Made by a program: the position numbers and the translations under genes. Shown here one piece after another: positions 46,625 through 58,740 of a stretch of 64,000 nucleotides of DNA (its first letter is position 1; the number at the start of each line of letters is the position of its first letter). The stretch lies in the NCBI RefSeq assembly GCF_030272615.1, contig NC_081411.1:186768949-186832948 (forward strand). The letters are read 5' to 3'. Source of the stretch: Cryptomeria japonica (lineage: Eukaryota; Streptophyta; Pinopsida; Cupressales; Cupressaceae). The notes below the pieces were generated by a model. The model saw nothing but the letters and a program-made list of their open reading frames with translations, was not told the DNA's origin and did no database searches.

Positions 46625-46636
46625 ATCTCCCCCTTT
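46625..46636 (-). other. Polypurine tract of element B
   Basis: Minus strand AAAGGGGGAGAT before TGTTGG; a second tract AAAGGGGGAG lies at 46756-46765 in the ORF2 end, preceded by TTTGTCATTGATTCC. Confidence 0.88.
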
Positions 46637-46739
46637 GGCATTGATGGCAACACTCATGAGAAATTTCAAAAAGATATCCAAAAATGTTACCAAAAATGTG
46701 AGAGCTCCCCCTGAGCATGTGATCCCTATGTTTTGATTT

Positions 46740-49700
46740 TTCTCATCTACTACTACTCCCCCTTTGGAATCAATGACAAAGGTTAGTAGATTTTGTAGTT
46801 GTACCAATTCATAACCTCAACCTTGTAGTTGGGTAGTTATTATCTGAAGAATATCTCCCAAAATTAGGTTTATGCCATCCATAAACTTCTTGCTCTCCTT
46901 TATTGCTATCTCAGTTCTGTATAATGTACCGGTGAGATATTGCAAGTGTTCTGTCAGTGTTTTGCTACCCTGTGTTAGTGCCTCTGAGATTTCCTTATGC
47001 AGAGATGCTAAATAGTCCAATCTTGGACCTAGTTTACATCTCAAAAATTTTGCCTTGTTTATTATTTTCTCTTTTTCTCTTTCTAATTTGAGCAATTCTT
47101 CCTTAAAATTTGTTATCTTTTCCTCAAAAACTGATAATGTATCGGGTGAGTTAACAAAATTATCAGCAAGTTTATTGATCTCTTCATGTACCTTGCTCAT
47201 CTTTTTGTCTACATCCATGGTCAAAAACTTTATCTTACAGGTGTCTTTGTACAGAGTTTTGTACTCTTTCAATAAATTGCACAATTCCGGTAGAAGTGTG
47301 TCAAATTCCCTATTGCACTTCTTTATTCCTTCCGCAAAGAATTTTTGTTTCTCTTTTTCTACATTTTCTTTTATAGTTTCTGCCTTTGTTTGCTCAAAAT
47401 TTCCAGAAATATATTTACAAAGTGTATCCAACTGGCCTAAAGAATCTTTGTTGGCTATATTACAATTGGGAGCTATTGATTTCAAAATTGGAATTGAATC
47501 ATCTATCGCTTTATAAGCTTGTGAGCTATAATTAGTTATTTTCTTGATAGATTCGAGCAATACCTCTGTTACATTTGATGGTGACCCAACAAACTGAGTG
47601 TCGGTGGAAGTGACCATGCTAGTATTGACCTCTGGTAGGTCTATTTGTGTCTCCATCTCTTTAAGCTCAGTTTTTCCTACATCATTTCTTACCGGTGGCA
47701 TCTATTCTGGAGCCTTTAGCTCTATTGATTTCTCTGATTATGTTCCAGATTCTATCTTTTTCTTTGAATCTGCTGCCGGTTGCTCTTTGTTTTCTGTTGT
47801 TGGTTGCTCTTTGTTTTCTGATTTATCTGTAGTATCCTTATCTACCACTATGTTGATTTTCTGAGTATCAACATTCATAGTATATAGGACTTTAGGATTA
47901 GGATTAATATCCTCTGTGTCCATGCTCTCAGTTGTCGGTTGATCTTCTGCAGTTGTTGTTTTTACCAGTGGAGTATTTAAAGGAGGTGGGGGTAAGTTGT
48001 CTCTAATCTTGATACTTGGTGGTCCACCAACTTTACCTTTCCCTTTGTCCTTTTGATATACCAGAATGGGCTTGGGATTCCTATATTCTTCTTGTTTTTC
48101 TTTTTCAACCAAGAATGTATCCCAACCATCTTTTGTTTCCTTTGAAACTTCAGTAACTCTACCTGCCATTAGTGATATTTGTCGGTGTGCAGTGGAAAAA
48201 ACTGTTCGGTTGGCCTGAGCTATCAGATCATCAATTTCCTTAGGTGAGTTGACCGGGTATACTGCAAGTAATTTTTCTATTTTAATTTTCTTATCCAACT
48301 CAACTATTCCTTGCCTTCTGGCCTCAAGTCTTTTATATAATTCATCAAGAATTTCATTTAGGACTTGCATCAAAAACTTTTTATACATGTCCATGTGTAA
48401 TATAACACTCTCCTCGACTTGTCCTTTCTCATCATCTGATAGGGTGTCATAGATTTTCCCTATGTTTTTCAATTTACCTTCCTCTGTGATCTCATTCAGC
48501 AATATGTCAAAAGGGGCCAAGTCAGTGTTTGTCTTCTTCTTCTTTTTGGGGGTCAACTTTTTCTTTAGTGTGGCTTTCTTGACCGGAGACCTCATAGCTT
48601 GTTGCTTTTGTCTTGTCCTTCTAGGTGAAGGAGTGGATACCGGTGAGGGGTCTCTTTTCCTAACAACTCTTTTGAAAGTTGCTGGCATATCTCCTTATGA
48701 GGAAGTATCTACCGGTGATAGATGAGTTTCAGGTTGTTGGGCTGCCAACTCATCTTCTGTTATGCTAGTTTTCTTTAGTACATCTTCCTTTATGGCTTTT
48801 GCTTGTCTGGTTCCTTTCCTCACAAATGCCTCAACTTTCTTTACTCTCTTTTTAGATTGAATTTTTCTTTCGATGGTCTCAGCACTACCAAATACTTCTT
48901 CCTTTGGTTCATTGGGGGCTTCCAGAAGTGCTTTGGCATAAGTTTCCACTATGTGGTCATCTATTTCATACCCCATCTCTATAACCCAGGTTGTTCTTGG
49001 GATGACTGCTTCCATCCAGATCTCATCCTTTTTTATCACAAAGCATATATCATCCTTGTATTTGTTGACAATTTCTTGTGATAGCCTGATTCTTTTATTC
49101 ATTCTGACTTTTAGTGCTTGAAAATACTCATTGATATTCTTTTCTCTGTTTTCACCCATGTTGTTGAATAAGTCAGACAATTGTTTTCCTACCAGTATGT
49201 CGAATCCAAAATCCTTGTAGCCTATACCGGGAACCTGTTTGGTTATATGTAGCATTAAGCATACAAGTAAATTTCCAAATCTAAAGGTTCCTTTCTTATC
49301 CTTCTTGATTTTTGCCAAATTGTCAATTAACTCATCTTTTAACCATTCACAGATATCAATTTTTACATTGTCTTTAACCATGTCATAAGCACTCTTTATG
49401 CATAAACTAGAAACAGAGTTAAGCCTATTAGCATGAGTTGCTTTGTAACCTAGAATCATGCTAACAATTATAACATTTGTATCGGTCACATCATTAACCC
49501 TTAATGATCTCTTGTCGGATGTTGCACCAGTTAGGTTTGTTACCAGGTCATTGGAGACCTTCTTGGTTTTGTCAGGTCTGGTACCGGTGGAAGGTAACCC
49601 TGTTACTGCTTTCACAGCTACAAGTTTGTAATTTTATGCACTGAGTCAAGCCAAAAGAATGAGCCATGCACCCTGCTAAGAACTATCCTAACCACTTCCT

Positions 49701-49992
49701 TGGGAAATTCAGGAATGCAGAGGATTTCAGTGAATCCTAGGGTTTCAACAATTTTATGTTCAAGTTTCACATTTCCGGCATTGTCACATATAACAGATTT
49801 ATACATGTTTTTTATTTCTTCATCACCTAATTCCTCTATGTTGCAATGAATATACATTATAGGGTCTTCTACATAAACAACACCCTTTGGAATTTGGGAA
49901 AAAGCACCTGTGTTGTCATCTTTCTTAGCTACCTCGGGAACCTCAACTACTGTAGGGTTTGCTATGAATTCAGGTGCAGAGGAGGATGCCAT
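46740..49992 (-). pseudogene. ORF2 of element B, unknown protein (about 1050 codons)
   Basis: Start ATG at 49992 (MASSSAPEFIANPTVVEV). Pieces: 49992-49618, 49615-48695, 48688-47738 and 47701-46817, then a short tail; one frameshift near 49620 and stops at 48695, 47738, about 47702 and 46817. N-terminal globular domain of about 350 residues (FPKEVVRIVLSRVHGSFFWL, ITKEAVKAVTGLPSTG, HANRLNSVSSLCIKSAYDMV, KDEIWMEAVIPRTTWVIEMG), then SPRRTRQKQ and KKKLTPKKKKK, a helical region, a Pro/Thr/Glu linker (PPPPLNTPLVKTT) and a C-terminal coiled coil (KITNFKEELLKLEREKEKI). Closely similar to the product in A throughout. The basic patch suggests nucleic-acid binding or nuclear entry. Function unknown; no retroviral enzyme motif. 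Confidence 0.8.
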
Positions 49993-50298
49993 GATGATAA
50001 ATACCTTTTTCTGCCTTTGGATGGATTGATTGCTAAAGTGCTTTGCCTCTTTGCTTGGAATGCCTTAGCTCAGAAATCTTCGCTCTCTCTGAAAGTTTGA
50101 ATTCACGGTGAAATGAAATGGAGCCAAAAACCTTATTTTATAAAGTCATTTCTACTATCTACCACATTAATTGCTTGTCGGCAATGTATTAGCTTAACTT
50201 TATTTGCCGGTAATGAAGGATTTTCAACTTCTTTTCTCTAACCGAGGGAATAATAGCACATGTGTCATTTGATTGCCAAACCCTCAAGATAATTTTCT

Positions 50299-51474
50299 TC
50301 AATTTGATGAAGAACATCCTGTCGGTGGAGGATTGCTCTGTCCTACCGGTGGAGCATCATATTGTCCTACCAGTGAAGCATTTGTTGGTTCTACCAGTGG
50401 AGGAGTAACCCCAATATTTAGATCACCTTTTCTAATCCATTGTTTTGAAGATTCTTGCTTAACCTCTTCAACCTTTTCCTTACCTTTCGAGCTAGTACTT
50501 CTGTTATCTACCGGTGTACCTTTACTTCTACAAAATTTAGCAATATGACCAATCTTGTTACATTCATAACATGTTACATTATTTTTCTGAATAGATTTCC
50601 CATAACCTATGCCAGTTTGTGTTCTGCATTTATTTGATAAATGACCAAATCTTCCACAAACATAACATCTTACATTCATTCTGCAATTTTCAGAGTTATG
50701 ACCAATTTTGTTGCATTTGGTGCATTGACCAGTGGGAGGATTGATGTTCTGATAATTCCTAGATCTACATTCATTTGCCCTATGACCATATTTATTACAG
50801 TTAAAGCATTTTCCATTGAATTTGTAAGTATTAGAGGGTCTTACCGATTTGCTTTGATCCTAGGTATTTGCAGTACCAGAGCTTTCTCCAACTTCAAATC
50901 CAACTCCAGAAGTGTCACCTTTGGGTTTTTGACTCTTCAATAAGGTACCAAGTTCTTCTGAGCTTTTCTTGAATTTTTCTTTGTGTTGATTTGCAGTTTC
51001 CAATTCCCTTTCCAAGATTTCTTTTTGTCTCATTAGTTCATTTGAGTCATTCTGAGTATGCATCAAATCTGTCTTCAACATGTCATTTTCATAGCTAAGT
51101 CTTGTGTTCTCATTTGTTGCATCACTTAGTCTTCTAGTCAATTCTTCTTCATTCTTCTTTCTGTCCTCAATCTCTTTGCAAAATCTCATAGCCATATCCT
51201 GCATTTCATTTTTTGTTGTCATGATCTCTTGTTTCAATTTTCTTATCATATCATTTAGTGATTCCTTTTCATCATTCTCATTTTGCAATTTTTCACAAAG
51301 TTCTCTTCTCTTGTTTCTTGTAACAGAAAGATTTTCTTGAAGTGCCTGAATAATGTCCTGAGCTGCTTTTAAATCATCTTCTAATTTGATATTTTTCAAC
51401 TTCTCTGCATCATAGTCAGTAAGAGCTCCTTCAAGTTACTTCATCAGATTTTCCATCTTTATCGGTGTCAACAT
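50299..51474 (-). pseudogene. Gag-like coiled-coil / four-CCHC protein of element B
   Basis: ATG at 51474; a TAA about 12 codons in and a TAG at 50860-50862 are the only breaks seen, with the same frame continuing past both. Coiled coil at 51399-50870 (IIQALQENLSVTRNKRREL, EELTRRLSDATNEN, KEILERELETANQHKEKF), then four zinc knuckles: CFNCNKYGHRANEC, CTKCNKIGHNSENC, CYVCGRFGHLSNKC and CYECNKIGHIAKFC. A Pro-rich tail ends QSNPPPTGCSSSN. Predicted role is packaging of element RNA. It lacks the UBN2-type gag domain found in C and D, so it is not a simple deletion derivative of those copia elements. Confidence 0.88.
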
Positions 51475-51513
51475 CTTCCTCAAGCTGTTAGGCTTCTGAA
51501 AATAAAGGACCAG

Positions 51514-51525
51514 GCTCTAATACCA
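51514..51525 (-). other. Primer binding site of element B
   Basis: Minus strand TGGTATTAGAGC, initiator tRNA-Met complement with one transition, two bases from the LTR end. Confidence 0.9.
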
Positions 51526-51527
51526 AT

Positions 51528-52504
51528 TGTTAGGGTTCCCACAGATACTGAGAGGGGGGGGTGAATCAATATCTGACCAGTAATGTAATTTTCTTGAAAT
51601 TGAATATGCAGAACATAAAGTAACAGTATACCAGTATGCAAGAATTAATGCAAATAACAGAATCAAAAACATCCACATGAGAAGAACACCATAACACAAG
51701 ATGTTTAACAAGGAAACTCAGTGTGGGAAAAACCTCGGTGGGATTTGTGACCCACAATATTCACTTACTGGCCAATAAGAGAATATTACTTACAATAGGG
51801 GGCTGCACATGCAGGAAGGCCAACTGCCTAGAGCTCATTGCTCAATAAGAAGTCACACTGACTTACAATGAGGATTTACACAAATCCAATATTTTGTACT
51901 TCTTTACAATAGCATCTTCAATGCCAAATTCAGTACCGGTTCTTGCTTTGTTCTTTACATATACCCTTGACCTACAATTCGCACATTAGGTCTACCTTAT
52001 AATTTATTTATGCTTCCTATCCATATCCTACAAATGCCTACAATGATCTCTTTTATATACAAGAGTCATTTTACAATTTGCCAAGTTGGCTTACAATAAT
52101 AAACAAAATATTACATATCAAAAATCTTGTCGGCCTCTGTGCCGGTATACATATTTCCTTCTGTGTCGGTGTACATCTTCTGTGTCGGTGCTGGTGTAGA
52201 TTGATCTTGCTGATGCCGGAGCACTTTTTTGTTTGAGTAATGCTTTGCCGGTATAATGTCTTGTCGGTACCATAGGATTGCAAGGTTGCCTGAGTAATGC
52301 TTTGCTGATATAATGTCTTGCCGGTGCCATACGATTGCAAGGTTGCCTGAGTAATGCTTTGCCGGTATAATGTCTTGCCGGTGCCATAGGATTGCAAGGT
52401 TGCCTGAGTAATGCTTTGTCGGTGCCATAGGATTGCAAGGTTGCCATCAATGACAAAACCTTCAATCACACACAATGTCTCATTGGAGTGTCCATATGCC
52501 AACA
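51528..52504 (-). repeat. 5' LTR of element B
   Basis: 977 bp, direct repeat of 45649-46624; the visible differences are nearly all transitions at CG or CCGG-type sites. Eight-G tract at about 51552-51560. Confidence 0.93.
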
Positions 52505-52919
52505 GTATTTTGCTCTGCATTTTTCCTCTTTGCATGATTTGGCTTTGCAGTTCTGGAATTGAGCTATGAAATATGTTACACATCATTATACCAATTCTTA
52601 GGACTTAACCATTTGTATAGAAAAAGTTATAATAACTTTAACTCCAAAACATGGTCTGTTAGAATAAAATGGTTTAGTTGGCTCACCAGACTACTCTGCA
52701 TTCTACCACAATTATTGGTATGATCTCGTAGATTTGGTAAGATGTTGAGGATAATTTTTTGGAACAGTGACATGATTTTTATGGTTATTGATGGCTCGAT
52801 GCATGGTACTCATTTTGATGATTCCATACAGTCGGTTTGGTCTACATAGTGTTTACTAGTTCAATGATAACGATTGATCTGTTGGCTTGATGATGATTTT
52901 TGTAATGGATGACTTCATG

Positions 52920-54008
52920 TGTTGTCATTGATGGCACATGTATACACACACATATGTTCACATTGTCTTAGTCATCAAAGTTAAGACAAACGGGTATTAC
53001 TCCTAAGTCTTTGTATTGCAAAACTGGTATTATATGCATAGAGAAGTCCAAACGGTTTTGAGGGTGTCTAACCAGTATATGTAGACAACCGGTATATGCA
53101 GGAATGGCATGACACCAACCTGGAGATTTAGTGCAGATCATCAAAGAAGCAAATGGAGGACAACCGGTCTATGAGTTGGAAGAGGTTAACTCTTAACTGG
53201 TATTGGTGTTCCAACCAGTTTCACTGATTGTGTGATGAGTTATCATCGGTCATGATGAGTTATCCCTAACCGACAGATTTGGTGGCAATTTGTGATGTGT
53301 TATGCAAGATTGTCTAGATACACTACACCTAGGAAATTGTGATGTGATTCCTAAGCTGACATGAAATCTAATGTCTATATAATGGCATTATGATGAACTA
53401 TTTTTATGATGCGAGATAGAAGTGTTAAGTTGTTGCAATTTACTGAAGGCATTGCAAAGTATGTCGGTGATACAGTTTTGAGTGAGCAGAAGAGGATCTA
53501 TTCAAGCAAGATGTTCTACTTCTAGATCACACCACCTATTATTTTCTAATCACTACAACAGTCAAATCCCCTAACCGGGTAAGCTCTAACAAGCTTCTTT
53601 GTACAAATCCTCTAACCAGGTGATCCATTAGTTTGGGTTTGAAATCCTCTACCGAGGTTACTCCTAACAGGGTACTACCTTTAATAGGGCTTTGGGATCT
53701 TTAACAAGATTCGCTCCTAGCAAAGCACTTTGTAGACCTTAACCGGTCAGTTACCTATTACTACAAATAGTTAACTTGTGAGTCCCATCTCACCATGGTT
53801 TTTCCCATTTGGTTTTTCCATGTATAAACACTTGTGTTATGGTGGATGTTTTAATTATTGTGGATGCTTTAACATCATTTTGGATTGCATGCATAGTATT
53901 AAGTAAAGTGGTTAACTGTCTTTATTGGTCTGTGTTTGAAGTGGTATTGTTTTTTATGTCATTGATTTACACCCCCCGCACCCCACCTCTCAGTGCTTTA
54001 TAGGTCTA
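52920..54008 (+). repeat. Solo LTR S4
   Basis: 1089 bp, TGTTGTCATTGATGG to TAGGTCTA, with a perfect target duplication TCATG (52915-52919 and 54009-54013). Contains ACCGGT-type motifs (53020-53225), the periodic TAACCGGGT/AACAGGG array (53570-53750), GGTTTTTCCATGTATAAACAC-like block (about 53810, one base over the split) and a broken C-tract with CTCTCAGTG near the end. Same family as S3, about 8 kb away. Confidence 0.9.
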
Positions 54009-54013
54009 TCATG

Positions 54014-54900
54014 ATCTCTTTAGTAGATGTTGTAGAAAAGTTGCAGATGGTCTTTAATTCCTTAATCTTGATCTGCATGATGTTTTGAGTCTCTCCCTAA
54101 TGATAAATTTTTAACAGTGAGCAATATTGATAGTGGTGTTGATATTTGGTTGACCAAGTATGTTCCTTCAATTGGGGTTGATCCAAACCTACTTCATTGA
54201 TTTTGAAGGATGTTTTATGATATGGTTAAGGTTCAACTAAGTACCAAATTTATCTGCAACCAAATTTTGTGGTTGTTCTTGGAGTTGACCTATTCTAGGT
54301 CACGCATTTCAGTTGTTAGAACCTGATTGAGCCAACATAATTAATGTTTTTGGAAGTTCTGGAGGATATATAAGGAAGACCAAATCATTTGTGGAGATGT
54401 GAGAGTTGATATAAAATCTAATAATGTGCAAAATTGGTCAATGATATCTCAAATAATTATGAAGTGTGGTAAATTTGCACGATAGAATATTTGGGCTACG
54501 AAGAGGGCTATACTATCAACATTTGTTAGATTCTTCTTCTTCAATTCACCTTACATATGTTATTGTAATATCATTGTACCTTGTTCTAGAGAAGTTATCT
54601 TCAGACTACAAGCATTGTATCTTGCCCTACGGTAGTGTATCTTAGTCTATAAGTCCATTTAGGGAGCAGTAAACTTCCTTGGCAGTGAGCCTAAAACAAA
54701 CTTTGTAATAACTTGTCTCATATATTGTGATTTAATCCTAATCATGGTTTTTCCCTTCTTGGTTTTTCCACGTAAATTCTTGGTGTTCGTGTGTTGTGCA
54801 TGTTGTGTATTACTCCTTAATTCTGCAAATAAAATTTGACATAGAAGGTCATCCTTTGCATGCCATTGTGATAGCCTTGTCATTATGTGGGAGATGATGG
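54014..54900 (+). repeat. Decayed LTR that received S4
   Basis: Noncoding plus-strand sequence with GAAGTTATCTTCAG, GTATCTTGCC and at 54745-54785 the ATGGTTTTTCCC/TGGTTTTTCCACGTAA block typical of copia LTR R-U5 regions. Boundaries not visible. Confidence 0.4.
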
Positions 54901-57900
54901 TTGTTTGGAAGAAAAATTAATGAATGAATGATTTAAATGACATTTATGAGACTAAACATTCTAAAAGGGAGCTTTTTGGCCATGTGGGGTAGTTAGGAGG
55001 TGGCATTTGGATGTGTTTCTGCTATGTAAAGAGTCATAGATAGATGAGGCAATAGGAAAGATTATGCAGCAAAAGGGATGAAAAGCTACATCAAAGATCT
55101 CTTTACAGTGCTAGAAAATGTGTTGCTTCACCAAGGTAGAAGGAAGCAGCATGGGAAACTTGTCCTTTCCTCTTCTTATTGTTCGTAAAACTATAGGAGG
55201 CCACAAATGTCTAGAAGAAATTCAACGCCTATATATGGCACAACAAATCCAAACACTGAACATAGATATATGAAGTTATATGGTTTTAAAATGCCTTTGG
55301 ATAGTAGTTGAAATGTGTGAAGACAATGTCTCACAAGAGCCCATCAAAACAAAAGAATCTCCACATTTGTAGAAAAAAATGTAATCTGCTCAAATCTAGA
55401 TGCAAGTCCAAAAATCAAGCAAACAAGCCACGAACTAAATAAGACCAATGAATTTGTTTGCAACATACACCAGCACCCAAAATTCTTGCAAAGAGGCAAT
55501 GAAATGCAAGAAAATCGCCTATGAAAAAAAGTAGTTGAAGCCCTCCAAAAAGGTTGGATAGGCCAATATTTTAACAAAAATTTGAAATGGGCAAGGTAGA
55601 TGAGTAGATGGGCATAGCATACAATTAAATTTACAACTTCTTTGGATGATAGCAAAAAATGCGAAAAATTAAATTTACCAAAATTCCAAACTCCAATAAT
55701 AGGGCTAAGTGTAGAAATCACATTGATGTGCAACTCTAATATCATGTTGGAGAAATCAAAAATCCGAAAGCATAATTAACTTCCACTAGTGAAATAATGA
55801 ACAGAAAAGCATGTCTATCAAATATGAAAATGAGAGTATGAATAAAAGTATGAAGAGTCTTGCATATGTAGGCAAGGGTGTGAGGGTGAGAAGGTAGGAG
55901 TGAAACTCTGACTACCCCTCCAAAGGTGTGACTCTTGTGATAAAAGTGATATGTGCTCGTGCAAGTGGAAATCTAAGATGTAATAGATGTCTTTGAAAGG
56001 GATTACATGTGTTTACACCATATGAGGTGAGACAAAGTCATGATAAAGCCCAAGTAAGCTAAGCTAGGTGTAAAAAGGTCTATGCTAGTAAAGGTGACAT
56101 TTTAACTAGGCAGATAAACATACTATTTACACTAACAAGATCTAGGTTAAATAAAATGAAATTAACAACTTTCAACAATAACAATATTGAAAATCAACAT
56201 AGTAGCTCAAATCTAGAAAAAGAAGGCACACATGAACATGTAGTTACAATCTGGGCCTAAAATTGTTTGATAGGTTTGGAGGGTGCCCCAATCTGAGGTT
56301 GTTTGAATCAACAGAAAGTTCTAAATTCTAGATGAGGTCCTATAGCTTTGTCATGAGTAAGGGATTGCACCAAGTTTTTTGAAATGGTCTCAAAACTAAG
56401 CACAATCATACATAAACTATGTAAATTAGGCACAACCACCAAATTGGGTCCAAAGTGAGTGTGAAATTGTAAAGGATACAATTTACTACACAATATATAT
56501 GTATACATTTACACAAAACATATACATAATCAAATTCATCTAAAATATATTTATGTTTAATCATTGTCTCTAACTTAAATAATTTGTTCTTAAAATAGAG
56601 TATTTATAAAATTCTAGAATGTGTGCATACATTTTAATATATCAAAATATAAATATTTTTTTATATGAATAAAATGAGTCGGGTTCTTGGCTCATCTACC
56701 TTTACCTTTTTAGATAGCATTTAGATAGAAAATTGAACACACCCAACAACAATTTAGGAAGGGAGGGTAATTCTTGCAACCTTACATGACAATGCAACTC
56801 TATTGACAACTCAATCAAACACAAAATTTAGTCAATTCAAAGAAAACATTCAAATTCAATGCAACCGTATTATAAATTATGTGGGTGTGGGTGATCTCAA
56901 TCTCATGGTGACCTTGGTTTTATTTCTCGAATCTACTTCCCTCTCTCTAATGATTATCTCTCCTCATCCTAGAGAACATAGGATAATGTCCTACATCCAC
57001 TTCATCATATCAAGAAGGTAGTTGGTCCAATAACATATAGATATATAAACATAAATCATTATAACATAATATACAGCATTTGTATCCATCTCTTTGAAAT
57101 TCAATTCATATAAGCATCAACTCAAACTATATCTAATTGATATAAAATTGGTTCATCAATATGTTCTAAATGTTCACAATTCATGTTTTTGGGATCATAA
57201 TCAAAATATAGAGCAAAATATAATGTAGGATTTTGAGAGGCTTGAAATTATGATGCTCAACTAGTGGGTCCTCAATATAGAGCTCAAAAATTGGATGTAA
57301 CAATGATGGATATTCTAGTGGCTTATGTAGTCGTACTTGTATAAGGAGATGTTGGTAATCAAGTAAACATATGGCTAATTACACTAGGAGGTAAGAAAAT
57401 AAGATAACTAATGCATAAATAGTTGTTCTAATCATCTATTGCACAAAAATGAATAGTTTCAACAATATAAATTCATTAGGACAACTTGCAAACATGAGAA
57501 ATCTAATTTATGGTAGCAATCTATTAGGAATAATATCCTATTATAACCATAATCTACTCCTAAACTAACCAAATATATTAAAAAGAACAAAAGATGAGGT
57601 TTTAGAGAGGAAATAAATTAAGAATAAAGAGGATTAGCCTTTCATCCAATTTATTATCCCTTATCTTGGAAGATACGGTGAAATGTGAATAGCCTACAAT
57701 ACCATGATTAGTATTTCACACAATCATAAACATCATAAGTGCGAGATCCTAAAGAATTTTGTGAAAAAGACATAAGTAATTGCATAAAAAATTCATATTA
57801 CTTACCACAAGTATTATAGAAACTTTAGAAACTTTACCATAAAAGTTGTAAACGTTAAGAGCTTCAGTGAATTTCACCAAACAACCAAGTTTCAAAATAG

Positions 57901-58108
57901 TAAACACAAATATGACACCATCCAAGGTGGAGAACTACCAAGCTATGGGCATGAGATAGACTTCATGTGGATATCCATACTAAAAATTACCCTTTGTTCA
58001 TTCCTTGATCAAGTCAACATAATCTCAAATTTAGATCCACCTATATAGGGTAGGAACTATTTTTTACAAGTTACAATGAGGTAAGGTAGGTCCTATTTGA
58101 CCTTACTA
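54901..58108. other. Noncoding intergenic DNA
   Basis: AT-rich with many short poly-A/T runs. A 133-codon minus-strand frame at 55344-55745 has no recognisable motif and lies in ordinary intergenic composition. A string near 55735-55748 (AATATCATGTTGG) faintly resembles a primer-site/LTR junction. Otherwise nothing supported. Confidence 0.5.
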
Positions 58109-58740
58109 TAAGTGAAATTCAAACCAAACTCAAGAATTATTTCTTGTTTCCATCAATGTCGATTGTAGTTCATCATTTCCGAAGTGCAAGTAACATCATT
58201 CCGGTTGTTGCTCCCTCTTCTGGCACCCTTTTTTCCACTCTGGAAAGATCGGTGCTAGGCCCTTCGGATTGGTTTGTTGAAGCAGCTAAAGTTGAAGATG
58301 TTTAGATTACTGTTAAGGGAAAGCATTCAAAGACATCCAAGCCCTCTTTTGCTATGACTCTTCATTCCCACAAGGCCAAATGAGGGCCTTTGTAGTTGGT
58401 TGTTTGGGCTGGTTTTACTGGCCTTGTTGTCTTTTGGGGCAGTTGCTGTCTTTGTTTTCGGTTGATCTATCTAGCTGAGCTTTCAAGCTTTATCTTTCTT
58501 TTAATCTGATGTAAAGGGTTTCGGGGCCCCTTGAAAACCTGTTTTCACTTAATCAAAAACATCATGCAACTATAGATGGTCAATTTCTTCATCAAAAGCT
58601 TACGTGAAATCCATACCTAACTCAAGAATCGTTTCTTCTTTCAATCAATGGCAGTTGCAGTTCATCATTTTCAAAGTGCAAAGAACATTAAGCAATTGTA
58701 GATGGTCAATTTCTTCAACAAAAGCTCATATCTAGCCTTC
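58109..58740 (+). repeat. Two-copy tandem duplication (about 130 bp) hosting a LINE
   Basis: A unit with CTCAAGAAT, GCAGTTCATCATTT and GATGGTCAATTTCTTC occurs at 58109-58199 plus 58558-58606, and again at about 58607-58735. The LINE tail is inserted into the first copy. Confidence 0.7.
58200..58557 (+). mobile_element. 5'-truncated LINE (non-LTR retrotransposon) tail
   Basis: 358 bp flanked by AACATCAT at 58192-58199 and 58558-58565, a target duplication of LINE length. The plus strand has a short coding remnant (SVLGPSDWFVEAAKVEDV, stop, KGKHSKTSKPSFAMTLHSHK) ending at a TGA near 58380, then a G/T-rich 3' untranslated region with GGGTTTCGGGGCCCCTTG and a short A-rich end. The 3' style is that of plant L1-like elements. 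It is much less AT-rich than its surroundings. Confidence 0.75.

Larger units (their letters stand above)
45649..52504 (-). mobile_element. Non-autonomous LTR retrotransposon B (sister of A)
   Basis: 6856 bp bounded by a perfect target duplication GTATT (45644-45648 and 52505-52509). LTRs of 976 and 977 bp, primer site and polypurine tract present. The interior carries the same two frames as A (Gag-like with four CCHC knuckles, then ORF2) and again no enzyme motif. Better preserved than A: ORF2 has one frameshift and a few stops. Its LTRs are 170 bp longer than those of A because of a 58-bp tandem repeat. Confidence 0.94.

Noticed and set aside
46191-46718. Minus-strand frames of 83-111 codons in the LTR of B (also 52071-52586)
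   Set aside because: Produced by the 58-bp tandem repeat in three frames; not conserved in the LTR of A.
47055-47516. 153-codon plus-strand frame
   Set aside because: Exact shadow of the coiled-coil part of ORF2 of element B on the other strand.
55344-55745. 133-codon minus-strand frame as a gene
   Set aside because: Hydrophobic, Phe/Leu-rich translation of A-rich plus strand, no motif, no flanking gene signals.
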